From positions 18,626,260-18,690,259 of the forward strand of contig NC_136005.1 in NCBI RefSeq assembly GCF_048128805.1: a DNA stretch of 64,000 nucleotides, given 5' to 3'. The DNA is from Centroberyx gerrardi (lineage: Eukaryota; Chordata; Actinopteri; Beryciformes; Berycidae). The notes beneath the pieces are model-generated. The model did not search any database. It was not told the DNA's origin and was given only the letters and a program-made list of their open reading frames with translations. How positions within the stretch are numbered: position 1 is the stretch's first letter; each line of letters begins with the position of its first letter. Positions 1-13,687 of the stretch are shown one piece after another. Position numbers and translations under genes: made by a program.

Positions 1-95
1 CTGACATTTTATAGACCAAATAACTAATCGATTAATCGAGAAAATAATCGACAGATTAATCGACAATGAAAATAATCGTTAGTTGCAGCCCTACT
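1..95 (-). mobile_element. hAT-like DNA transposon end, cut by window edge
   Basis: The stretch carries repeated TAATCGATTAATCG-type blocks and ends in TTAGTTGCAGCCCT. Read on the minus strand it begins AGGGCTGCAACTAACGATTA, which is the recognisable terminus of a very common hAT-type non-autonomous element in fish genomes. The rest of the element lies outside the window. The family assignment is from memory of the consensus. Confidence 0.75.
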
Positions 96-284
96 AAGAT
101 TATTGATTTAATACTTTACGTGCCTCACCTCTATAGGCTGAAAGCAACATCAATCAACATTCCTTCTGATACTTGCAGTCATGGTATTTTGTTGCTCCAT
201 ACAACTTTCCCACAGTATATCCAGTGCTTACACCAGGTAGATAAAAAACGGAAACACCAAACAATATATGAATATCAAGTACAT

Positions 285-790
285 AATAAGGAGTAGGACT
301 ACGCTTTGTCTTCAGAGCAGCTTCAGTCCAAAGCTGGAAATATATATATACTTCACCCTCTGTGCTCCTGAACTCCCCATAAAGCTTCAATGATGTTTTG
401 ATCTGGTGATTAGAGGGGTAATGGAAGACAACTGACTTCAGCATTCATGAAACCACTCTTGAATTTGTTTAGCAGTGTGTACGGGGGCATTATCATCTTG
501 GGATATAGGAACTTCATGAGGGATGCTCCAGGTCCTTCAAAATGGGCTCATATTGGCGGTTAAACAAACATGCAGAGCAATCATTGAATTTTATGACTCG
601 ATGAGATGGATGCCCATATCATTGCAGATCCACCACCATGTTTAACGGTTGGCAACAGACAATGAGGGTTGAAGACTTCCCTTGGCTTTGACCAAAGGTA
701 AACCCATCCGAATGTAGAAAAGAATGTAGGCATTTTGTCAGTGTATGAATTCTCAGTCAAGTATTGAACAAAACAATAATACACTGAAAA
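285..790 (-). pseudogene. Tc1/mariner transposase remnant
   Basis: Minus-strand translation gives TVKHGGGSAMIWA (about 640-600), the block that precedes the second catalytic aspartate of Tc1-like transposases. Further along, near 510-460, comes a frame with DDNAPVHTA and then a tryptophan-containing segment. Stops and frame changes break the reading frame, so no active enzyme is possible. It is a 5'- and 3'-eroded copy sitting in non-coding DNA. Confidence 0.85.
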
Positions 791-795
791 GAGTG

Positions 796-1935
796 ATTTA
801 GATGCACTGTGGAAGCAGTGGTAATAACATTGTTTAAATTTTGATTTCTCACAAGGAGGTTTGCAAGGCCTGAATCAGTCTAGATTTAAACAGCATCTGA
901 TCGAGAAACACAAATGGGCAAAGCAGAAACAACCCTTGATTTACCCTGAAAGGCTGCATGCAAATGAGGCTTTCTTGATAATCTAATTAGACAAGATATG
1001 CATGGTGATCTAACTTCCTTGACTCCAAAACAAGACAACATAGATTATTAAAATAATATAATTTGTGGAAGACTGCTCAACAAATTAATGATTTGATGTT
1101 GTCCTTTACAACAGCTGTACCAAAACACCCTAAAAGGATTTATCACATTCTGTTTTGTAAACACTACAATTCAATTTAAGAAGCTTCTTTGATATTTCAG
1201 AATATGCATGATGTTTTCAATAATATTTAGTGCATCAGTACACTTGTGATTGGGTTGACCTTTGCTCACACTATAAAACACCTGTTCTTTGATCAGTTGC
1301 ACTGCTTTTCTTAATTTCAAAAGTCAAACATATCGTTTCAAGTTCTAACAGTAATCATTTCCATAGCCATCCTTTCATTCTCATCTGACTTGTGTGGTTT
1401 GCAGTTTATATGTTTTGGCACATCAATAATGGCTCTGTGTTTTGCCAACAACATGCTTCAATAAATTAACAGGCTTTCGAGGCTGGCATCTGTCATTGTA
1501 TGCTAGACAAGTGTGCCAGTCACATTTCATGCAGTGTCCCATTAGCCTCAAGCTTCTGCCTAATCTGAGATTAATCAGTTAGTGGCATCTGATCCCTAAT
1601 GATAGGGGGTCATAGAAAATGTCTGGAATTGCTATTGTTATGATAATGCATCAATTGAATGTTGTTCAGTGGTACAGAAAGGGTTGCTAAATGCCTACAA
1701 TAACAACTACAACAACAACTTTCACCAATCCGCCAATCAAAATGTAGAATGTAGGTGTGTTGAGATCCATTAACATCAAACAGTTAAGTAATAGGTATGG
1801 AGTGATGTAAATGTCAGAGAATAACAATGCTAAAGTCATTAGACTTATGTTTCTAGCCATTTTATTGTTTCTTGAATCAGAGAATGCCACTGTCCACATT
1901 TATTCTAGCAACTTCTATCGACATTCGGTTAAAAG
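796..1935. other. Non-coding stretch between Tc1 remnants
   Basis: AT-rich DNA with only short chance open frames. I see no splice-flanked exon, RNA gene or repeat I can name. Confidence 0.5.
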
Positions 1936-1939
1936 CCAA

Positions 1940-2360
1940 AAATCTGATCTGATCTGATCTGATGAAACGAAAATTGAACTCTTAAGCTGTAATGCCAAGT
2001 GCTGTCTGACAGAACCTGGGCACAGTTCATCACCCATCTAACACCATCTGTACCGTGAAGCATGGTTGTGGCAGCATCATGCTGTGGGGGGGGCTTTTCA
2101 GTGGCTTGTATTGGTAGACTTGTAAGGACAGAGGGAACAGTAAATGCAACCAAATATAGCCAAATTGAGGAGAACCTGCTTCAGAGTGCCAAAGACCTTC
2201 AATCAGGCCAATGATTTATGTGCAAACACAACAATGACTCTCAAAAGGCCAAATCAACACTGGAATGGCTTCAGAACAACATGAAAGTCCTTGAGTGGCC
2301 CAACCAAAACCCAGAATGACTTGAAGATAGCTGTTCACAGACTCTCCCCATCCATACCCG
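1940..2360 (+). pseudogene. Second Tc1-like transposase remnant
   Basis: The plus-strand text around 2045-2110 (ACCGTGAAGCATGGTTGTGG, then GCAGCATCATGCTGTGGGG) encodes the TVKHGGGSIMLWG-type block of Tc1 transposases. Around 2220-2320 it continues with the region that in intact copies reads as the DND block and the LEWP..NPD segment. The open frame is broken by stops and small deletions. The copy is on the opposite strand to the 0.3-0.8 kb remnant and belongs to a different Tc1 subfamily. A short direct repeat of GATCT lies at its left edge (1944-1963). Confidence 0.85.
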
Positions 2361-2364
2361 TACT

Positions 2365-4185
2365 TGACAGGGCATCAGCAAATCTGACTTCGTCAAATTT
2401 GTCATTATGTAGTATTTTCTGTGGACTGTTGACAAAAAAATCTAAATTTAATCAATTTTGAAGTCAGGCTGCAACACCACAAACTGCAAAAAAAGTCAGG
2501 GGCACTCTATCAACAAAACATCCAAAAATATCAACATTTACAAGTGTCACACTAGGATAGAGGAGCGTAATATTGCTATAAGTGTAGAATATTACAAAAA
2601 CTATTGGGTCAATCTTTTCAGTAATGACTGAAATCTAGAGCAGATTTAGCCCATCTGAAAATGCACTGGTTAAAGTGCCACCAGCAGAACTCTGGGAAAT
2701 TGTTTTGGCCCCGCCAATTAGGCAGTGTGAGCTATTTAGTGATTCCTAAGGCAAATAACGATTCTGTAAGTTAGTTCACCCTTTTGACTTATCGTTGGTT
2801 AAAAGGCAAGAGAATGGAAACCATTAGCAAAAGGCTGATTTATCAAAATGTTCATTCAATGGTTCAATAAACTCACTAACAATAAAATGTGGAATAACCT
2901 GCCTTTAATATCCGCCAGTCAAAAATCAAATCTTCAAAAACAATCAAAAGATGCACTTACTGTTATGGAGGTGACAGACTGACCTGTGGCATGCATTTTC
3001 AAAAGGTTTTTCTGGAACCCATATTTGCAGTTTTTCCTTGGAATTCCTAGTTTTTTTTGTGTATCTATGCTACTTTCCTTCTTTTTCTATTACCATGCTC
3101 TTCAATTTTATTATATATATATATGTAATATCTGTGTGAACCCCAAGCTGACTGCCATGGCACTGGCTCATGAGAATCCATAAAATAAACAAACTCATGA
3201 ATAAAAGAGTAAATTCAATTTTCATACATTAGATGTGTTCTAAGCACTCTTGAATATGTTATTTCTGTCCATGGCGGTGTCACCTCTTGGCAGTGTTTTC
3301 TTGAGAGACAACAGAATAAAAGTCCCTTCACTGTTCATGTTTACATAGAATCTCAGTGTCCAATCTTCACTCTAAAACTCTCAACAGTGAAAAGCTGTTT
3401 AGAAGGCATCATTAGCTATACAGTAATCATGAGTTAAACAGAAAAACAGAAAGTAATCAAACCCTTAAAGTGATTCTCCTTAATAACAAAGATAATCTCC
3501 TTCGCTTTAGCTTGAGTCTCCATAGCTCAGTGAGATCCTCAGTGTAATTGCTCTTGTTAATCATGCCTTAATTTGTTGACGAGATTCATTTGGAAGACTT
3601 GTGTTTAAAACATAAAATCTCTCCCAATCTGGGGACGCAAACATCTTGAAATTAAGGACAGCAAAGTAGAATGAGACCAGATTAAGTCATCTTAAGTGTT
3701 TTGGAGATGCCGCCAGAGACTGATGTAATACCATGATCAGTGTCTGTCACCGCTTATTAAACTGGTATAGCTACTAAACTAACCCAAAACATTCTTCATA
3801 TTGTGATTACTGATGATATTGTAAAGAAACTGCTACTGAAATATATATGAAATGAAGTGTCACTACTAATAGTACAGTGTTTATGCTAATTATGAATCTG
3901 ATATATGTTTACATATGCAAAGTCACCATCAGTGTGAGCCAAACATCAGCTACAGCATAATTATCCTTAATGACTAATCAATAATTATTAAGCCATTTAA
4001 GCATAACTCTGGACATTTTCATCATTGTCCTATAATGTTTCATCATGCCAATCGATTCTGACCAAAATCTTGTCAATTGCCTCACTATAGAGGTACTTAT
4101 GTCTTGCTTGCCAGGGTGCGTGGCTCTCCAGTACAGTCCTTTAGGGCCAATGGACACTCCAAAAATCAAGCCCAAAAGCACCTAA
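2365..4185. other. Non-coding stretch, no feature recognised
   Basis: AT-rich and without a frame of protein-like composition. A short (TA)n tract lies near 3110-3124. No gene or repeat family is recognised. Confidence 0.5.
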
Positions 4186-4187
4186 GG

Positions 4188-4262
4188 CAGGAGTATTCAA
4201 CTGTATGCCATGGAGGGCCTGGAGTATGCAAGCTTTCAATGTTTCAGGGTCCAATAAAATTG
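4188..4262 (+). mobile_element. hAT-like MITE end
   Basis: The phrase GGAGTATTCAACTGTATGCC, followed by ATGGAGGGCC and a TGCAAGCTTTCA-type continuation, resembles the terminal part of a fish hAT MITE, in which an 'aggggtgttcaactc...atggagggcc...tgcaggttttc' pattern recurs. Only this end is recognisable. Confidence 0.5.
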
Positions 4263-4612
4263 TAAGAAAAAAAAATGAAGATTGAGACTGGGAAGCTAAT
4301 AGGATGACTATCTCTAAGGCTGAAAGCTGATACAGTCCCTGTGTAATTTTAAGATAAAAGTAATTAGATTATCACACCACACCATCATTAAAGTCAGCAG
4401 CATCAGCCCTTAAAGCTAAGTAAAATCGTTTACCTCTTCCCTCTACTTGTGAAGTGTGCTCGAGAAAAAAAAAAAAAAAATCCTATCAGGCACCTGCCAG
4501 TAAATGATTGAAGTGTGGGAGTAAGACTCAGGTGGAAGGTCAGAGCTGTTAAGGTGTAGCTATCAGTTACACTGAATGTTTAGAAAACCAAAATAGTACA
4601 GTGACCTGAGCT

Positions 4613-4676
4613 GCCCCCCCCACACACACACACACACACACACAAACACAAACACACAAACACACACACACACAGG
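4613..4676. repeat. Poly-C plus (CA)n microsatellite
   Basis: A run of C is followed by CA dinucleotides interrupted by AAACA units. Its minus-strand reading produces a spurious cysteine/valine-rich open frame. Confidence 0.97.
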
Positions 4677-4679
4677 CAC

Positions 4680-7600
4680 ACACCAACAAGTCCTCTACAA
4701 CAAAACAAAATACTACTGAGTTCAGGGATTGTACACATTTCCCATTCTAAAATTCCACATGTATTCCATTCTAGAACTCTATTAGCAGTGAGCAATGAGA
4801 TTCTTTAGACCTCTCAAAGATTCATACAAATAGAGATGCAGGTTTCCCTCAAGCATAGCCTACTGAGAACAGAAAACAGAGAACACAGACGTACTTTTTG
4901 GACTGATGCAGGGTATAGACCAATGGATTGCATTACTTGTTATTATGTTATATATCTATAATATGTAATGATAGATAGATAACCTGAAGGTGTTGAGCCT
5001 GAGGCATCGTACAAGCATCGTCCTACTGGAGCCCAAGACTGTTCAATTCTGAATAAATAGCATGAACCAACAAATAATACCAAGTGGGCTACAGATCTGC
5101 CATATGGTGCAATATTGCCAGTTAATATCTTTCACTCTGATGTACAGTATGTTTGTAATTCTACTGGATCAGTGGGATGAGCTTTGAAACCTCACACTTG
5201 CTCCATCATTTCCATATCTTACACAGCCGAACCACGTGAAAAACCCCACCCTCTAGGTGTTTCCAGACCATAGTAACAGTGCAGTGTTACAACACATAAG
5301 AGCTAAATGCTGTCATCCTGTTGACATCCACCAAGAATCAATGAAAGAACAAAGGCATCTGAAAAAATTGAATTAACCATCTCACAAACTTAGAATAAAA
5401 ATAACATAATTTGGTGGAGTCTATTGGGATTGAACGTATTCTGAATAAAGCTTGTTTGACACAAAAATAAGTCAACAGTGTCTAGAAGACAGTCACTTAG
5501 CATTAATGCTATGTCTCGGTCAGACTTAGTGAACAGTAATTTTCACAATAATAATATGCTAGCCTGACTGCATACCGAGTTACCACAGTACTAATACATT
5601 AAGACAAAAAAAAAATAGCACAGAATGATACTCACAGATTCTCTTTAGATTACTGAAGCACAGAAAACTGCTAACTTCACTAAATGGCAGTCACTTGGAA
5701 GGATCCTCTCACCCCCAGAAAGCCTTATGCTGCTAAAATGACTCACATTCCCTCTTCCAACCTCTGTCAACCATCATGAGGAGGTAAACATTTCCAAATA
5801 TGGAGAAAATATGAAGAGAGTATTGAGGGCAATATCAATTGGGTTTGCTTTTAGCTTGGAATGCCATAGTTTGTGAGCCAGAGTCACTCAACAGAGCCAG
5901 TTCTGTGGTGCATACCTTTCACTAGGAATAATAATGATGATTGCAGAGAACTTTTCACAATGATTTGGGTTTGGTCTGACCTAAGATGGGTAACGGTGTC
6001 AGTCTGCCCTGCAGGCTCCATTTTTAAGAGTAGATAATCCAAATGTAGAGAACAGAAAGTTAGTTTAACACTGCAAATAGTAAACTAATAGAGAAAAGTG
6101 TAAACAATTACCATTACTATGCTATTACTGTAACAGTTTGACACAAGACAATGTCTCCCAGTACCCACTGAGAAGAATGACAGAATTATAACAGAAGAAA
6201 AAATGACCCTTTCAAATGATGTCATTAATCATCACACTACAGTATTTACTAATTCCACAAAAAAAAAAAAAAAAAAAATCCACAAACCAAGAGGTAGATT
6301 TGCCATATTTCATATGGCAGTATACTGCAGCACCTTTCTAGTTTTTGATATTAGATGTATGGTAACATTATCAATTGTAAAAACAATTGCATACTGTGCA
6401 CAATTAATGCAAGCAGTGCAAATCTTACAGTCAATACATTTTGGTATGTATATCTAAGAAAAATATGGGAGGAATTCATCCACGTGTTCAAAAAAAATAT
6501 CAGACACATCATTTACTTCTTTGCTCATCAAACCACCAGGGTGGGATTAACAGGTAAAGATAGCCCATTTTCTGTGAGAGGCTGTCTTGTCACACAGAAT
6601 ATCTTCAAGTGATTAAGAAGGTATAATTAAAGTTTGACTACTTCCCATGAGTGCAGCAGGTCAGAGGAGGTTATGACAATATTAACAGCAGCTAAAGAGA
6701 GAACATTATGCAGCACTGCCTGGACTGGATTTGTATTGTAACATTCCTTAGCTAGTGCTAGTTTCCTAAAACAGTAGAACCTCCTTCATACAAGCGTGCG
6801 TAAACACACTGTTTTCAGCCAGTCTCTGAGAACACAATTTTGAAAGATGCAAAAAAGTAGGATGGGGAGCGAGAGCGAATAGGGAGATGTGTCTGTGATA
6901 AAGGATCACCCATCTCGACTTGGGGGCGGTAACAATTTTCTGATCACAAAAACATTTGACACTGCCAAAAGCAAAATATCACTTGACATCACTGATTGAT
7001 GTGTGGCAAGAAGTGAAACACGGTTGAAAGTTTTAGCCCATAGTTAATACATTTTTTAAAAATTGCAATTAAGTACAGGATTAATGCTATTCACTTTATA
7101 GAAGCCATATAACCATGTTTATAGCTCAAAAATGTGATTTAGTGCTGATTGTTAAAACAAGTGCAGCAAAGAACAGCAAAAGCTATCATACCTTTTCTCC
7201 TCTCTGGATGTATGGGCCTTCTAGATGAAAGTCTTCGGTCACTTTGTCTTTGTCTGAAATCTGTAAGCAAAAAGAGAACTCAGTTTTACTCATCTGGGTT
7301 AGTTAAGTACACATGTGCTGGATGGACAGGCCCACACCAACACAGTCCTGTCACATATCAACTTGTAAAAAAAAATGTTCTATGACTGTCATTCATCAGA
7401 GGAAGGGATGGACCTTGGGCAGACTCCCATAAATTGTGAATGAACCTGAGAGTACCATGTCATTCTGAATTTTAGTTTATTTTTCCACCTGTTCCACATT
7501 GTTAGAATAATATTTAATTGCGAAATAGATATGTAGTATAGAGAAAATAATGCTGACGTGCCAATACAGAAACTACTTCAACAATTACCTAGTGAAGAGA

Positions 7601-9815
7601 ACTAACAGATTAAATTCAATGTGAAAGGATCCCTTTCAGTGAAAAGAAAAATTGATCCACCTAAGCCATAACTGTCTTGTTAGGTCACTCCAACATCTCA
7701 TTACTCAGTGGTAAAGAAATGTAAAACCACAATTTTAATTGTTGAACTCTGTTAAACTAACTTCCACTTGGGCATTCATGATCCAAAGTGGTGCCCTTGG
7801 CTAAGCTCTCACCAAACAGGTAAGTGTGATATACGTCGCTCTTTCACTCTTGCCTTTTCTTTGTTGTGTACTTCACATCAGACCTCCTCCAGTGAGTAGA
7901 ATAAAATAGTCCGGTTCCAGGATGCACAGCCTGTTTCCAACCTGGTGCATGCCAGCTGGGGTATTTTAAAAGGAATATGTAACTGGGTGGCAGGATAGTC
8001 TTCGCACAATAGAGAACATTATTCCATTTTCAAGTAACCTACTATTATATTATATTATACTATTATATTCAGATTTTTGCCCAGAGTTTGGTGAGGATGT
8101 GCACATACTTCTCTCATTATTTGCACACTGCCAAATCTCTGATTGACCTCCAGTATGGTGCCAGCCATAGTTGGTACGAGATTTTTGATGCAAGTGCAAA
8201 GCCTCTTTAAGATGTAAAACACATGAAATGCACACTCCTGTGTGCTCTAGTGCACTGAACTTGTAATAGAAATGCAGACACATATACATTTAAAATACAG
8301 TAAATGCCATCAGTGGTCTCCACAAGCGCCAGCTGCCAGCCGATTACTGACTTCTTTCCAGCCGGCTACTTTAACAGAAATTTTTGTTTTTAATTAAGGT
8401 TTTTCTCCTGAATCTGATTGTCATATTGATATTAACAGCCTTGTACTCGTGCGTCAGACAAACTTATCTCCTCACTTGGTTTGCAAGTGCTGTGCCAGTG
8501 CAGGAGAAAGGAAAGAGATGTCTCATCCAGTCTGACTGAACCTCCCATTGTGAAAACAAAACTTAAAATCCTTAACTTCTAAAAACTTCTAAAAGTGTGA
8601 AATTGCCCAACACTTGGGTATAAGGTGAACATGAGTGCGATGCCACTCACTGACTGCCGCTTTGCCCAACTTGCCAGTTCAATTCGACTCGACACACACT
8701 GTACTGGCAAATTTCAAGAATCATTAATTGCAGGATCCCCAATACCCCGATACAGGATCTGGTATATTGAAAATAATCACAGTTAAGGTGCATTGTTGGC
8801 ATGCATGCAGATATCTTCTGAGATGGAGAGTTTCACCTAATTACTGTAGTTTACGGACTGTTGTACTAATCTGCTGATATCTGTTGTAGTCACTTCTTAT
8901 ATACCAATGCTCAATTCATAATTTAAGCAGAAACTAGGCCTAAGACATACAGTTTTTGAGGTCAACACATTAAAATAGTCAAAAATTAAGATGTGTATTA
9001 GAATGTCAGAATGCTTGAAAAAAAATAATAATAATGAAGCATCTTCATCAAAACATTTTCCCCAGGCGATCACGCCGCTGGAGCCCCCTAGCTGGCTACT
9101 TGATCTCTATGGCTGGCCACTCCATGTGCTTGTGGAAAACTCTGCACTATGTGTACTTGGTTGAATCGAAGTAAACAAAACAAACACTAAATAGACCGAG
9201 TGTTGACTGTTTTCAATCTATAACGGGAGGGTGCTGAACATCCAAGTGGTGTCTTGTCAGGTGAGCATGTAATTTTTTACTTTGGTACTGTATGACAATG
9301 TAAAAAAACAAGGAGCAATTTATGGTAACACTCAATGAGGTGACACTGTGAAAAATGTCCATACCATAACAATGTCCTGACATCATCATCTCTAGTGCTC
9401 TCCTCTAAAGCAGCGTGTTTTTGAGTCTGGGAAACTATTGCTGTTCCTTCCAGCTAGGAGCATGCTCATTAAAATATGCCATGGAACACGTACAGTAGAA
9501 CAACTTGACTAAACCTACCAGGGGGGCCGGGCTCAAAGGCAGTTGAGGGACTCAGCTTTTAACTTGAACATCATCAAGGCTGTCAAATGTGTCTTTTTTA
9601 GCCAGAGATTTTAAAGACAGTTCCGTTTAATGTTGCCTGAGTCAAAAATGTGTGGGAACGACACAGATGTATTCGGTTTGATGATAGAGCTCTCAGGGGA
9701 CCTTGATGTTATTGATTTGAAATTCATATCAAAGTTTGAATTCAATCTTTTCAATAGAAAAGAGAGATGAATTTTTCACCCTGTTAGCTACTTTTTTGGC
9801 AGAACAATGTCTATA
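4680..9815. other. Gene-poor AT-rich stretch
   Basis: About 5 kb without any exon I can support. It holds poly-A runs (for example near 6258-6278) and short chance frames only. If the 11.9 kb promoter is real, this stretch would lie in a long first intron of a minus-strand gene. Confidence 0.5.
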
Positions 9816-9822
9816 GTCTGGA

Positions 9823-9990
9823 CCAGGGGTTCTTTAACTTTTTTAGCCGGGAAACCAAATACTAAATTCAGACTCCTCTATTGGGAACAAAGCTCATTAA
9901 AACATAATTTCCCCACTTGGCATGTTGAGACTTAGTAGACCCACAAACCACTTTGGATCCTGACCTATAGTTTAAGAAATCAGGGCCTAG
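9823..9990. mobile_element. hAT-like MITE remnant with eroded terminal repeats
   Basis: The left end CCAGGGGTTCTTTAACTTTT and the right end TTTAAGAAATCAGGGCCTAG are degenerate mirror images (CTGG..GGTTCT versus AGAA..CAGGGC). This is the layout of short hAT elements whose ends read 'caggggttctcaaactttt'. The interior (GACTCCTCTATTGGG) is decayed. Confidence 0.65.
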
Positions 9991-9994
9991 ACTT

Positions 9995-11820
9995 CACTGC
10001 TTCAGTTGTGTAGAATGTATTCTTGGGGGGAAAAGTGCAGAGAAAATGTAGACTACCTTTCCGCAGCAATTCACTCAGGAAGAATGAGACAGTAGACAAT
10101 GGTAAGGCCATTTATGTCAGGTAGGCATTTAGTTAGCCCAAACAGCCTCAAGATGTTACTGTCATTCATTTGCATTTACTTGCATTCTTGGGTCTGAATG
10201 CGACCTATGTAAACCCTTGGAGGATATCTTGGGGCAAGAAGCAGCTGGCCAAAGACTTCCTCCTTGAGTATACAGATATATGTGAAACACACACACTCAA
10301 AAGTTTAATTTTGTTGTTGAAGTCCACTTTAAATGTCTCTGAAATGTAAAGCTCCGTGTCTATGTCCACCAATCACAAGCACTATTCCCCGCTCCATCTG
10401 GCACATGCACGTGCTGTCTCTAGCACGCACAGACCAGATTTCAAAGTAAGAGTGATACCTGGACATAACATTCAAATCCTAATACACAAGGCCACAATGC
10501 TGTATCATACAATGCTATTATTGGGTTTCTCTAATCAGTGGATCACTCTTTTTAGGGTTAGGGACACAGAATGCAGTAAAATGGTGTATTTGGACATGGA
10601 GTTTTCCATTTCAGCGACATTCAAAGTGGATGATCAAACTTTAAAGTGTCCATTTTTCACCTACGCCTGTTCTGTATATACTCAAAGAAGAAGCCATCGC
10701 AACAGAACCCATCTTCGACCAGACACTTCTTGTCACACAGTATGTAGTCAAGATTTCCTCCAGGGATTTACATGCGTTTGTTCAGACTCAAGATGCAAGT
10801 AAATGCAAATGAAAAACAAACAATTCTTAAGGAAAAGTCACCTGAAACTCTGGTAGGTCAGGCCTAGCCAGCTCTTGTCTTGCTCTTGTCAAGGATACTA
10901 TGTGTCACAATTAAGGTGTTGGCTATGCACAGGCAGTGGTTTGCTGCTTTCTCCTCTCTTCTATGGTCTGTAGCTAAATGACAAATCAGTGCTAAGAAGA
11001 TAATGTAGGCCTGCATTTTAACGTGAGTTAGTCCACTGTTTTATGGGCAACAGTACTGCTTTAGCAGGCTAGTTCTGTCTAGACAAACGTGTAATGTGCA
11101 AGTGTACTGGTTGGATATTGTCAGTTATGAAGTATCGTGGATACAGTAGCCACAGTCACTTACCATAACTACAATATCCTGTAGGTTACATTATCCAGGC
11201 CGTCATTATAACAACTAGATAAAGCAATGTAGCCAAACTGTGCTGCCGTAAACAGGCGCGTCATTCACAGTGTATGGTGCTCTTTTTTCTTTAGTGACAG
11301 CAAAGATTACCGTTGTATCAGCACATGCCAGCTATTTCCGAAACAGGACGCGTATGAGACTGCTTAAAACAATTCAGCTGCAAATTTCGCTGCAGATAGT
11401 CGCTCTCATGTTTCTCCAATGGTGACAGCCCGTCTTCCGCATTGCTCAGCGGCAGACCACTTGGCTAAAAACAGAAACAGCAGGGAAGCCTACAGAGTCT
11501 ACCATATTCGCAAAACTTGACGGTTCACAATGTTTTGCCCCTTCAACGCATACATGATTGGTTGATATGAAGTTCCACCAAGCAATAAGTTAGTTAGCCT
11601 GATTTAGCACCAGCCAAGGCTACGGTGCGAGTCCACGCCCTCATTCTGAACTCCGTCCGAGCTACAGTAAAATTCATATTATACCCTAACAAGGCTGAAC
11701 AAATTGAAGCCGAGCAACTCCAACAGTAGGTTATCAACCGTGCAGGAGTTAAAACTAATTCAATCACAGCACAGAAGCGCAGAGATGTTGTTAAGTGTTA
11801 GAGAAGAGTTCGATGGTTTC
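9995..11820. other. Non-coding stretch left of the candidate minus-strand exon
   Basis: A 148-residue open frame at 10356-10802 has no domain character. From about 11.2 kb base composition becomes richer in CpG, which may be the flank of the promoter at 11.9 kb. Confidence 0.45.
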
Positions 11821-11826
11821 CCTTAC

Positions 11827-11935
11827 CTCGCTTTCTAGGAATAAGAGAGATTCAAAATCCCACAAAAAAAGTGAAACTTCTTGATCCAAATTCTGGGAGA
11901 GTAGTAGGCAGTGACGTCACGGTCTGAAATTCCAG
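11827..11935 (-). promoter_or_regulatory. Candidate promoter and non-coding first exon, minus strand
   Basis: A perfect cAMP-response palindrome TGACGTCA lies at 11912-11919. About 85 nt downstream on the minus strand is a good splice donor, CGAG|GTAAGG, with the exon end at 11827. The surroundings (11.2-12.0 kb) have more CpG than the rest of the flank. No coding frame crosses the donor, so this would be a 5' untranslated exon of a gene running left out of the window. In mammals LPP is the divergent neighbour upstream of BCL6 and has non-coding 5' exons, so lpp is a reasonable but unproven candidate. Confidence 0.35.
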
Positions 11936-12108
11936 CCGTCTCAGTCAGTTCAGATATTTGCCCATGTAAGGCAGTAGGCCAGCGGGATCACCAAGTCTTC
12001 CCTCGGTGCGTTTATATTGTAATGCAAACATGGTCAAGAACAATATAAGTAAACCATGACTGTCGATGACAACTCCAGAGAGATGGGTATATGCTTACAA
12101 AAAGCTGC

Positions 12109-12160
12109 ATGTTAAAAAAAAAAAACACACACACACACACACATACACGCACACACTGAC
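12109..12160. repeat. Poly-A and (CA)n microsatellite
   Basis: An A run passes directly into CA dinucleotides and then CATACACGCACACA. Confidence 0.95.
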
Positions 12161-12239
12161 CATGTAAGCAAGTATAATAAAATGACAATGAAATATTCAT
12201 TTTTTTTGTGTGTGGTTCTTCTTTTTAAAGTTAACCCCT

Positions 12240-13685
12240 TCAGGATTTTCATTCATTTTTGATATGTCGTTGTCAAATGACAAATGATATACAAATCCTA
12301 TCTTATTATTTATTGAGACTTATCAAGAATTCCCCAGCTGCTTTTACCAGTGTGCTGGAAAAGGCTTTCACTCCCAAATAACTCCCACATTAAAGTAGCA
12401 AATGAAAACCTAAAGCAGATTAGTTGGGCTGTTGTTTCTAACAGTGGCAGGTACCTTTTCTTTCCTTCTGTGCTTTTTGTTGGCTTGTTTGTTTGACTCA
12501 TATAATGACAGTCAATTTCACAGTCATGTTTTAATGTTTTTTTCTTTTATTTTCAGGTAGCTTGCTGCAAACAGAAGCTACGGCCGAGGTGGTAATCAGA
12601 CAAAGGGCTTTGAAATTGCAAGATGCTGGCTAGAAAGCCGGCTTCCTATGCTAAGTTGTTCCTATGCTGCCATAGAAAACTCCAAAGAAGAATCCAAAGC
12701 TGTGTGCATTGTGTGCATAAGTTGAAACAGTTTCAAATTCAAACGCTGTGTGTTGCATGCTACAACGCTCCCATGCTTGTCAGGCACTGTTTATGCTCTG
12801 AAACCATGAAATACAGTGAGGAAGTTTGATCTTTAGCGTCTCCGCCTCAGCTTGGCAGTGTGATTCCTTCTTTAACTATAATCTGAATTAACTTGTTAGT
12901 TTTATTCTTGATACATTTGAAAAATTAACAGCCATATGAGGTATGGAACTTAAAGGGAAGGTTCAGAGATTTTATGAGCCTATCCTATTAATCACTAATC
13001 AAGCCTCCTCTTGGATTGTGCCAAAAGTTTATACAGCTTCTGTGAAATCAGCAACCACCTCCTATTATCATTTGTTAACAATGCTAGCACAAGTCAGTGG
13101 AGTATAAAATAAAATCACTTGCAAGCCATTACATATACTTCCATAGATGTAGTTATAGTAATAGATAATAGAACTGTCTCAAAGCACTTGAAGTGGATTT
13201 TGAAAGCAATTGTTTCATAAACCATTAACTTGCAAACACATGCTAACTAGGCTGGTGCTGATTTGAGAGACATGAACACTGTTTTGAATGTTATAATAGT
13301 GGACATGGTTAGTAATCAGGATAGGCCTCTAAAATCACTGAACCTCCACATTAACAATATTTAAGAATGGAGAAGGCTACAAGCCTGGCTTAAATGTTAG
13401 GCCTTGATCACACAAACATGCAAGAAACTTGCTTGCTTGCACAACTCAGAGCAGTATTCTCCACTGACTAGCAAGGAAAAATAAATGAATGAGAAATATA
13501 GCTGCTGCCGCAAAAAAAAAAAAATTATATTGTATTTTTTGGCAATTCTTGACAGCGTACTGCCTCTTTATCAATCAAGTGGTGGTCAGATCAAATGGCC
13601 CTGCTGTTATCGACACACTGTCCATATTTTGTAGTTTTGCTCGTTTCTGGGTTACAATTTGTTTCAAAGGGAATAAACAATATGA
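12240..13685. other. Non-coding stretch
   Basis: No supported exon. A possible plus-strand splice acceptor (TTTTATTTTCAG, ending near 12556) is followed by an unremarkable open frame. It is too weak to call an exon. Confidence 0.4.
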
Positions 13686-13687
13686 GC

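Noticed and set aside
10356-10802. 148-residue plus-strand open frame
   Set aside because: No domain or conserved motif seen, isolated, with no exon partners.
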